Part shown: positions 58,145 to 64,000 of the stretch, piece after piece
Position numbering within the stretch: position 1 is the first letter of the stretch
Layout of the letters: the number at the start of each line of letters is the position of its first letter
Source of the DNA: Burkholderia sp. S171
GTDB taxonomy: Bacteria; Pseudomonadota; Gammaproteobacteria; Burkholderiales; Burkholderiaceae
Assembly (NCBI RefSeq): GCF_009766085.1
Contig: NZ_LMUF01000004.1
Span: 1 to 64,000 of the forward strand
Length of the DNA: 64,000 nt
Direction of reading: 5' to 3'
Notes under the pieces: model-generated
Told to the model about the DNA's origin: nothing
Database searches by the model: none
Seen by the model: the letters and a program-made list of their open reading frames with translations, nothing else
Position numbers and translations under genes: made by a program

Positions 58145-59092
58145 ATGGCCACTAAATCGTCTGCGAGTCACCTGCTAGGCATCACCCTCCGCGATGCGGA
58201 AGCCATCGCGTTCCGCACCGACGTGGCGCCACCCCCGCCTCCTGATACCACCGGCGCGAGCTTCACTCCCCACACGACTTCCGAGCCCCCATCGCGCTCC
58301 GACGACGAGCCTGCCGACCATCGTTACCGCACCATCTGGCTGTCCGATATCCACCTCGGCTCCGGTGGCTGCCAGGCAAACTATCTGCTCGATTTTCTCC
58401 GCCATAACGATTCCGAGTACCTGTACCTGGTGGGCGACATCATCGACGGATGGCAACTGCGCAAAGGCTGGTTCTGGCCGCAAGCGCACAACGACGTGAT
58501 CCAGAAAGTGCTGCGCAAAGCCCGCAAGGGCACGCAGGTGATCTACATTCCGGGCAATCACGACGAAGCCGCGCGACAGTTCTGCGACCTCGCTTTCGGC
58601 GATATCCACGTGCGCCAGGAAGCCTTTCACACCACGCTCGCCGGCAAGCGCCTTTGGATCGTGCATGGTGATCTCTTCGACGGCGTCATCCAGCACGCGA
58701 AGTGGCTCGCTTATCTCGGCGACACGCTCTACACGCTGATCCTGCTGCTCAACCGCTGGTTCAACCGGGTACGCAGCCGCCTCGGCCTGAACTACTGGTC
58801 GCTCTCGCAATACCTCAAGCATCAGGTCAAGAACGCGGTGAACTTCATCTCGAAGTTCGAACACGTCATGACCGATGAAGCGCGCCGCCGCGGCTGCGAC
58901 GGCGTTGTCTGCGGCCACATCCATAAAGCTGAAATCCGCGATATCGACGGTGTCCTGTACTGCAATGACGGCGACTGGGTCGAGAGCCTGTCGGCGCTTG
59001 TCGAGACGTTCGAAGGTGAACTGAAGATCATCTACTGGACTGTCCTGCGTTCGCCTGAAAACCATTCGCAAAAGGCCGCTGCAACGGCTTGA
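58145..59092 (+). CDS. UDP-2,3-diacylglucosamine diphosphatase-like metallophosphoesterase
   Basis: A 315-residue calcineurin-like phosphoesterase of the LpxH-related type. All metal motifs are visible: LSDIHLG, GDIIDGWQ, GNHDEAAR, VHGDLFDG and GHIHKAEI. Relatives cleave UDP-diacylglucosamine in lipid A synthesis, but this branch is longer and often lies with glycosyltransferases. The first 60 residues are Pro/Thr/Ser-rich and disordered-looking. The start is uncertain; ATG 58145 matches my memory of relatives, and 58106 is an alternative; neither has a ribosome site. Confidence 0.82.
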   Translation: MATKSSASHLLGITLRDAEAIAFRTDVAPPPPPDTTGASFTPHTTSEPPSRSDDEPADHRYRTIWLSDIHLGSGGCQANYLLDFLRHNDSEYLYLVGDIIDGWQLRKGWFWPQAHNDVIQKVLRKARKGTQVIYIPGNHDEAARQFCDLAFGDIHVRQEAFHTTLAGKRLWIVHGDLFDGVIQHAKWLAYLGDTLYTLILLLNRWFNRVRSRLGLNYWSLSQYLKHQVKNAVNFISKFEHVMTDEARRRGCDGVVCGHIHKAEIRDIDGVLYCNDGDWVESLSALVETFEGELKIIYWTVLRSPENHSQKAAATA

Positions 59093-59141
59093 TCGACCGC
59101 CGAGCAACCGCCTGAGCGCTTTCACTTATCGAGGCCATCGA

Positions 59142-60173
59142 ATGAAAATCATGATTGTTACGGACGCATGGGAACCGCAAGTCAACGGCGTCGTGCGCAC
59201 CTTGAAAAGCACCAGCCGCGAACTGACTGCGCTGGGACATCGCGTGGAATTGCTGACACCGCTCGAATTCAGGACCATCGCGTGCCCGACGTATCCCGAG
59301 ATTCGCCTGTCGCTGCTGCCGCGCCGTCGCGTCGCGCAACGCATAGAAGAGTTCGCGCCGGATGCGCTGCATATCGCGACGGAAGGTCCGCTCGGTATGG
59401 CCGCCCGCTCGTTCGCCCTGCGTAACAAATTGCCGTTCACGACCGCGTACCACACGCGTTTTCCTGAATACGTGCAGGCTCGGTTTCACGTTCCGCTCGC
59501 TGCAACCTACAAGTTTTTGCACTGGTTCCACAAGCCTTCGCAAGCGGTGATGGCGCCCACGCCCGTGGTGAAAAATGACCTCGAAAAGTTCGGTTTCACG
59601 AACGTGGTCCTGTGGACACGCGGCGTGGATCTGGATATCTTCCAACCGATGGATTCGAAGGTGCTCAACACAACGCGGCCTATTTTTCTGTATGTCGGAC
59701 GCGTCGCGGTCGAGAAGAACGTCGAGGCTTTTTTGAAGCTCGATCTACCGGGATCGAAGTGGGTCGCGGGCGAAGGACCGGCGCTTGCCGAACTGAAATC
59801 TCGCTATCCGAATGCGAACTATCTTGGCGTGCTGTCGCAGGCGGAACTGGCGAAGGTCTACGCGGCCGCCGATGTATTCGTGTTCCCGAGCCGCACCGAT
59901 ACCTTCGGTCTCGTGCTGCTCGAAGCAATGGCATGCGGTACGCCGGTCGCAGCGTACCCGGTGACGGGTCCTATCGATGTGCTCGGCACCGATGGCCCGG
60001 GCGCGCTCGACGAGGACCTCCGCGAAGCGTGCTTGCGGGCGCTGAAGATTGAACGCGCCGATGCCCGTGCGTGGGCGGAGAAGTTCTCGTGGCGGGCGGC
60101 ATCGGAGCAATTCGCGTCTAACCTGAAACCGCTCGCGACTCGCGGCGCGACGCAAAGCCAGGCAACGGCTTAA
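59142..60173 (+). CDS. Glycosyltransferase family 4 (GDP-sugar/lipid glycosyltransferase)
   Basis: A 343-residue GT-B glycosyltransferase. The N-terminal domain begins KIMIVTDAWEPQVNGVVRTL; the C-terminal nucleotide-sugar site has PSRTDTFGLVLLEAMACGTPV with the E-x7-E pattern. It resembles the GT4 enzymes (e.g. MgtA-type mannosyltransferases) acting on glycolipids. Lying between an LpxH-like phosphoesterase and a diacylglycerol kinase suggests a membrane glycolipid pathway, which is inference. A modest GAGG-like site precedes it. Confidence 0.87.
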   Translation: MKIMIVTDAWEPQVNGVVRTLKSTSRELTALGHRVELLTPLEFRTIACPTYPEIRLSLLPRRRVAQRIEEFAPDALHIATEGPLGMAARSFALRNKLPFTTAYHTRFPEYVQARFHVPLAATYKFLHWFHKPSQAVMAPTPVVKNDLEKFGFTNVVLWTRGVDLDIFQPMDSKVLNTTRPIFLYVGRVAVEKNVEAFLKLDLPGSKWVAGEGPALAELKSRYPNANYLGVLSQAELAKVYAAADVFVFPSRTDTFGLVLLEAMACGTPVAAYPVTGPIDVLGTDGPGALDEDLREACLRALKIERADARAWAEKFSWRAASEQFASNLKPLATRGATQSQATA

Positions 60174-60236
60174 TCTGGCTTTTGCAAGTGCGAGAGCAAC
60201 AGCATGATGGAATCCGCGTTGCTCACAGCGCAACGT

Positions 60237-60275
60237 GGCGGGTGCCCAAACGCGCTGTGCGGTTCGGCACCCGCC
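60237..60275. other. Inverted repeat after the glycosyltransferase gene
   Basis: Perfect 10-base arms GGCGGGTGCC (60237-60246) and GGCACCCGCC (60266-60275), 19-base loop. No T run follows in either direction. The remaining 270-base gap to dgkA holds nothing else I can support. Confidence 0.5.
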
Positions 60276-60443
60276 GGCCAAAGAAGGCAACAATGCGATG
60301 TAGCCGCACGCAGCTGCAACCAGCCGCTGGCGGACTCACCTTTGGTGACCTTCGGCGAGAGTTCTGCATAGCGATCGCTCTAAAAGTCGCCACCCACAGA
60401 GCATGCGTCAGACCAACCACAGCAAGTTTCAAAGAAGCGCAAT

Positions 60444-60980
60444 GTGAAAGCCAAACCTTCAGTGCAAGCGAAATCCCTGCTCTTGATACACCGGGAACCC
60501 TTCAGCGACGAAGACGACGACATCGAGGGCTCGCCGCATCCGAGCGAACCCTTGAGCGCCGACGATCCGCTCGCTCCGTTGCCGTTCAATCCCTACAAGG
60601 GCAACCGCGGCCTGACCCGCGCCTGGCATGCGATGAAAAATTCGCTGAACGGCTTTCGCGTGGCGATCCGCGAAGAAAGTGCGTTCCGCCAGGAGCTGAC
60701 GCTCGCCGCCATCCTGGTGCCGTGCGGCATCTTCGTGCCGGTCTCGCCGGTTGAACGTGCGGCGCTGCTGGCGTCGGTGCTGCTGGTGCTGATGGTGGAA
60801 TTGCTGAACTCGAGCGTGGAAGCGGCTATCGACCGGATTTCGCTGGAGCGGCACGAACTCTCCAAACGGGCGAAGGATTTCGGCAGCGCGGCGGTCATGG
60901 TCGCCCTGCTGGTGTGCGTGCTGACATGGGGCCTGATAGTCGGCCCGCTACTCTGGCGATGGGCCCTGGTGCTGTTTTAA
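60444..60980 (+). CDS. dgkA: Diacylglycerol kinase (DgkA), with N-terminal extension
   Basis: A 178-residue protein whose last ~125 residues match the small three-helix DgkA. Catalytic-site residues are E119, N122 and E126 (MVELLNSSVEAAIDR), followed by HELSKRAKDFGSAAV. It phosphorylates diacylglycerol (or undecaprenol) with ATP in the inner membrane. About 50 acidic and polar residues precede the family start; the GTG at 60444 may not be the true start, since no ribosome site supports it. Confidence 0.86.
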   Translation: MKAKPSVQAKSLLLIHREPFSDEDDDIEGSPHPSEPLSADDPLAPLPFNPYKGNRGLTRAWHAMKNSLNGFRVAIREESAFRQELTLAAILVPCGIFVPVSPVERAALLASVLLVLMVELLNSSVEAAIDRISLERHELSKRAKDFGSAAVMVALLVCVLTWGLIVGPLLWRWALVLF

Positions 60981-61046
60981 ACGCGCTTAAACGCACCGCG
61001 GCACCCAACGGGCCACCCGCGCAGACCCCGTCCCCCCTCAGCCGTT

Positions 61047-61113
61047 TATAATCGTCCGATATCCAAGATACCCACCGATTCCGGGTTCGTGACGCTGTCA
61101 GTCAGACTGTCAC
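61047..61113 (+). promoter_or_regulatory. Candidate promoter -10 and operator-like palindrome
   Basis: TATAAT at 61047-61052 with a poor -35. Then 61089-61113 is a 25-base element with GTGAC/GTCAC ends and interrupted internal symmetry. TetR proteins commonly autoregulate through such operators, so it may be the operator of the downstream regulator. Confidence 0.4.
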
Positions 61114-61167
61114 GTTGGCCGCATCCGGCCGCCCCCACCCGGAACCGGTCAACCAGGTCCGGACGAC

Positions 61168-61884
61168 ATGGAAGCAAAACCTCCCCGCCGCACTCGTGAA
61201 CGGATTCTCGAACTATCGCTGAAGCTGTTCAACGATATCGGGGAACCGAATGTCACGACGACCACCATCGCCGAAGAGATGGAAATCAGTCCAGGTAACC
61301 TGTACTACCATTTCCGCAATAAAGACGACATTATCAACAGTATCTTCGCGCAGTTCGAACAGCAGATCGAAAAGCGGCTGCGTTTTCCGGAAGATCATCG
61401 TCCGACGATTGACGAGATGTGGTCGTACCTGCAGTACATGGCAGATTTCCTGTGGCAGTACCGGTTTTTGTATCGCGACCTGAACGATCTGCTTGCGCGC
61501 AACCGCACGCTGGAAACCCATTTCAAACAGATCATCACCCACAAGGTCAACTTCGCGCAGCAACTGTGCGAGGCACTGGTAGCCGATCACGAAATGGTCG
61601 CAACGCCCGCCGAGATCAAGGTGATCGCGACCAACATGGGCGTGATCGCGACGTACTGGCTGTCGTACCAGTTCGTCATGAATCCGCGCAAATATAACGA
61701 GCAGGACACGATCCGCGCGGAATTGCATCAAGCGAGCCTGCAAATCATCTCGATGATGGCGCCGTATCTCCGCGGGCGATCACGGCAGATTTTCGACGAC
61801 CTCGTGTCGGGGAAAATGCCGGAACGCGTCTTTGCCGATTACCGCGCGCCGAAGGAAGACGGCGCCCCTAAGGAACCTATTTAA
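61168..61884 (+). CDS. TetR/AcrR family transcriptional regulator
   Basis: A 238-residue repressor-type regulator. The N-terminal helix-turn-helix is TTTTIAEEMEISPGNLYYHFRNKDDII region (key: IAEEMEISPGNLYYHF). The C-terminal ligand domain is all-helical. Its stop overlaps the start of the LOG-family gene by one base, so they form an operon with the SDR gene. It resembles FadR/PsrA-like TetR proteins that sense fatty acyl groups, but the ligand is not readable. Confidence 0.86.
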   Translation: MEAKPPRRTRERILELSLKLFNDIGEPNVTTTTIAEEMEISPGNLYYHFRNKDDIINSIFAQFEQQIEKRLRFPEDHRPTIDEMWSYLQYMADFLWQYRFLYRDLNDLLARNRTLETHFKQIITHKVNFAQQLCEALVADHEMVATPAEIKVIATNMGVIATYWLSYQFVMNPRKYNEQDTIRAELHQASLQIISMMAPYLRGRSRQIFDDLVSGKMPERVFADYRAPKEDGAPKEPI

Positions 61885-62468
61885 TGAAAGCTGTCTGCGT
61901 ATATTGCGGCTCCGCCAATGGAGCCAGACCGGTCTATGCCGAAGCGGCAAAAGCGTTCGGCCGCGCGTTGGTCGAAGCGGATCTCGCGCTCGTCTACGGC
62001 GGCGGGAGCGTGGGGTTGATGGGCATCATCGCCGATGAAGTCTTGGCGCTCGGTGGCCGCGCCATCGGCGTGATCCCCGAATTGCTGATGAACAAGGAAG
62101 TCGGCCATAAAGGTCTGACGGATCTGTACGTCGTGCCCGACATGCATCAGCGCAAGAAGAAAATGGCTGATCTCTCGGATGCGTTTGTATCGATGCCGGG
62201 TGGTGTGGGTACGTTCGAAGAGCTGTTCGAGACCTATACGTGGGCGCAGCTCAAGTATCACGAGAAACCGGTCGCGTTGCTGAACGTGGACGGCTATTAC
62301 GATCCGCTACTCGCCATGCTGCGCCATACGGTGGAAGAAGGCTTCATGCGCGCGCCGTACCTCGACATGCTGCAGGTGAACGCCGATCCCGTGAAGCTGA
62401 TCGAATCGCTCAAGGCATATACACCGCCGCTGGTGGACCGCTGGCCCGAGAAACGCGACGCGGTTTGA
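61884..62468 (+). CDS. LOG family nucleoside 5'-monophosphate phosphoribohydrolase (TIGR00730)
   Basis: A 194-residue Rossmann-fold protein with GGGSVGLMG and PGGVGTFEELFE, the signature of LOG-type enzymes. They release cytokinin bases or other bases from nucleoside 5'-monophosphates. Overlaps the TetR stop by one base. Confidence 0.92.
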   Translation: MKAVCVYCGSANGARPVYAEAAKAFGRALVEADLALVYGGGSVGLMGIIADEVLALGGRAIGVIPELLMNKEVGHKGLTDLYVVPDMHQRKKKMADLSDAFVSMPGGVGTFEELFETYTWAQLKYHEKPVALLNVDGYYDPLLAMLRHTVEEGFMRAPYLDMLQVNADPVKLIESLKAYTPPLVDRWPEKRDAV

Positions 62469-62490
62469 TATCCCAAGCGAGGAATTGACG

Positions 62491-63237
62491 ATGTCAAAGG
62501 TAGTGTTAATCACGGGCGGCAGCCGCGGGATCGGCCGTGCCGCCGCATTGCTGTGCGCGGCGCGCGGCTGGTCGATTGGTGTGAATTACGCGACCAATCG
62601 CAGCGCTGCCGATGAAACCGTTGCCCGCGTGGAAGCCGCCGGTGGCCGCGCGGTCGCGATCCAAGGCGATGTCTGCGAAGAAGCCGATGTGATTGCGCTA
62701 TTCGATGCGACTGTGCACGCGTTCGGCCCGATCGATGGCTTCGTGAACAACGCGGGCATTGTCGCGCCCGGTTCCGCACTCGCGGACATGGACATCGCGC
62801 GCATGAAACGCGTCTTCGATACCAACGTGCTCGGCGCGTATCTCTGCGCGCGTGAAGCAGCACGGCGCATGTCGACCAAACGCGGCGGACGGGGCGGCTC
62901 GATCGTCAATGTGTCGTCGGCAGCAGCGCGGCTTGGGTCCCCGAATGAGTACGTGGATTACGCGGGATCGAAAGGCGCCGTCGATACCTTGACGATCGGC
63001 CTCGCGAAAGAACTCGGACCGGAAGGCGTGCGCGTGAACGCCGTCCGGCCCGGTTTGATCGATACCGAGATTCACGCAAGCGGCGGCAAGCCCGATCGCG
63101 CAGCGCAGTTGGGCGCGCTCGCGCCGCTGGGTCGGCCCGGTACGGCGGAAGAAGTGGCGGAATCGATTGTATGGCTGTTATCGGATGCGTCGGCGTATGT
63201 GACCGGTGCATTGCTCGACGTGGCGGGCGGACGTTGA
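62491..63237 (+). CDS. Short-chain dehydrogenase/reductase (SDR)
   Basis: A 248-residue classical SDR. Cofactor motif TGGSRGIGRAAALL, NNAG motif in FVNNAGIV, catalytic Ser in NVSSAAARLG, and Y-x3-K in YVDYAGSKGAVD. It ends like glucose/3-oxoacyl reductases. Substrate unknown. GAGG eight bases before ATG 62491 sets the start (an in-frame TTG lies two codons earlier). It is the third gene of the TetR-LOG-SDR unit, 22 bases after LOG. Confidence 0.88.
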   Translation: MSKVVLITGGSRGIGRAAALLCAARGWSIGVNYATNRSAADETVARVEAAGGRAVAIQGDVCEEADVIALFDATVHAFGPIDGFVNNAGIVAPGSALADMDIARMKRVFDTNVLGAYLCAREAARRMSTKRGGRGGSIVNVSSAAARLGSPNEYVDYAGSKGAVDTLTIGLAKELGPEGVRVNAVRPGLIDTEIHASGGKPDRAAQLGALAPLGRPGTAEEVAESIVWLLSDASAYVTGALLDVAGGR

Positions 63238-63257
63238 AGCGCTGAAACGTTGGAACG

Positions 63258-63848
63258 CTAGAAGCCGCCCTTCTTCTTGAGCCACACGTGTTCCTCGGCC
63301 GTTGTTTCGCGACCGAGGATAACGTTGCGATGCGGAAAGCGGCCAAACCGCTCGATCACGTCAGCATGACGGCGCGCGTAGTGCAGAAAGTCTTCCACGT
63401 CCTTGTCGTTGGTTTCATCGAAGAGCGCTTGAAACAGACGAACGGCTTCGCGCTGGCTTGCCAGCGTTTCATCGTGCTCGAACGGCATGTATGCGAACAC
63501 GCGATGATGAATCGTCGGCAACGTGCGTTCGTGGCCCGTTTTTACCAACATACGCGCCAGCCTTAATGCTTCATCATCACCGGCGAATGCCCGCGGCGTG
63601 TTGCGAAAACAGTTTCGGGTGAACTGGTCGAGCAATACGATCAACGCCACCGCGCCGAGCGGTGTTTCGGACCACGAAGCAAGCTGGCTTTCCAACGCCT
63701 CTTCGATCAAAGCGCCGAAGCGCTCGCGAAGCATGGCGTCGAAGGTCGCGTCCTTCTTGAACCAGGCCTTGCGCGCGTGGCCGAACTCCGCTGAGTCCGG
63801 CGCACCGAACCAAACGTCGAGTACCGCTTGAGCGCGTACGTCGAGCAT
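63258..63848 (-). CDS. DUF924 family protein
   Basis: A 196-residue all-helical protein of the DUF924 family. Hallmarks are VLDVWFG near the N-terminus, LDQFTRNCFRNTPRAFAGD, and HYARRHADVIERFGRFPHRN near the C-terminus. The fold resembles tetratricopeptide repeats; the biochemical role is unknown to me. ATG 63848 overlaps the upstream AlaX stop by one base, so the two are likely one transcript. Confidence 0.87.
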   Translation of the reverse strand: MLDVRAQAVLDVWFGAPDSAEFGHARKAWFKKDATFDAMLRERFGALIEEALESQLASWSETPLGAVALIVLLDQFTRNCFRNTPRAFAGDDEALRLARMLVKTGHERTLPTIHHRVFAYMPFEHDETLASQREAVRLFQALFDETNDKDVEDFLHYARRHADVIERFGRFPHRNVILGRETTAEEHVWLKKKGGF

Positions 63849-64000
63849 CACGCGAACTCGATCACAAGACGCCGCGTGCGCGCACTTTTCTTCTCCACCT
63901 TCGCGATCCGCAGCTCACCGATCTCGCTCGTATTGCGCACATGCGTACCGCCGCACGGCTGCAAATCAATCCCCTCGATGCGCAGCAAACGCACACGTCC
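63848..64000 (-). CDS. Alanyl-tRNA editing protein (AlaX-like), 3' end only
   Basis: The last 50 codons of a gene continuing past the right edge. The sequence LRIEGIDLQPCGGTHVRNTSEIG carries the second zinc/editing motif (C-x3-H) of alanyl-tRNA synthetase editing domains and free-standing AlaX proteins, which hydrolyse Ser- or Gly-tRNA-Ala. The C-terminal KVEKKSARTRRLVIEFA ends as in AlaX rather than in full AlaRS, where a C-Ala domain would follow. Stop overlaps the DUF924 start by one base. Confidence 0.8.
   Translation of the reverse strand, partial: GRVRLLRIEGIDLQPCGGTHVRNTSEIGELRIAKVEKKSARTRRLVIEFA

Overview
The window is high-GC chromosomal DNA from a member of the Burkholderiaceae, most likely Paraburkholderia, Caballeronia or Burkholderia. 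This is inferred from the tpiA-secG-tRNA-Leu-nuoABCDEFGHIJKLMN-DUF2818-NUDIX order, the ilvBHC / psd-pssA / leuA block, and several families that I associate with this group (DUF2863, DUF1178, DUF2818, DUF3619, DUF3106). It is dense core chromosome: I saw no insertion sequence, prophage, integrase, rRNA operon or CRISPR array.

Layout. 1-4.9 kb: DUF2863 protein, an unusual LuxR-type response regulator, a CbiM-like membrane protein and a secreted protein with a lysine-rich tail. 5-9.5 kb: M14 carboxypeptidase, YaaA, an unpaired PIN-domain protein, a PLP aminotransferase and a glutathione transferase. 9.6-19.3 kb: a fatty-acyl or aromatic CoA catabolic region. It has a plus-strand chain (3-hydroxyacyl-CoA dehydrogenase, enoyl-CoA hydratase, histidine phosphatase, then a kinase plus dehydrogenase pair resembling a split ACAD10/11) and a minus-strand four-gene set (two acyl-CoA dehydrogenases, two MaoC hydratases). 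19.3-36.4 kb, minus strand: DUF1178, NUDIX, then the complete 14-gene complex I operon ending in DUF2818, preceded by tRNA-Leu(GAG). 36.5-43.6 kb, minus strand: secG, tpiA, quinone oxidoreductase, pnp, rpsO and a periplasmic binding protein. 43.9-47 kb, plus strand: lipoprotein, beta-carbonic anhydrase and SulP transporter. 47-54.2 kb, minus strand: branched-chain amino acid synthesis (ilvB, ilvH, ilvC, leuA) with psd and pssA between. 54.5-56.8 kb, plus strand: ECF sigma factor with three membrane-associated partners. 57-64 kb: methyltransferase, an LpxH-like phosphoesterase, glycosyltransferase and diacylglycerol kinase, a TetR-LOG-SDR operon, DUF924 and the 3' end of an AlaX-type editing gene cut by the window edge.

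The most interesting element is small and unannotated in character. Upstream of leuA is a 28-codon leucine-rich ORF (complement 48749-48835) with five CTA codons. It sits directly behind a near-consensus sigma70 promoter whose predicted start coincides with the ATG, so it looks like a leaderless leucine leader peptide controlling leuA by attenuation. Other RNA-level signals are a 14-bp hairpin in the pnp leader, a 17-bp hairpin in the nuoE-nuoD gap and several strong intrinsic terminators. Gene starts were reassigned where Shine-Dalgarno sequence, family length or operon overlap favoured an internal codon.
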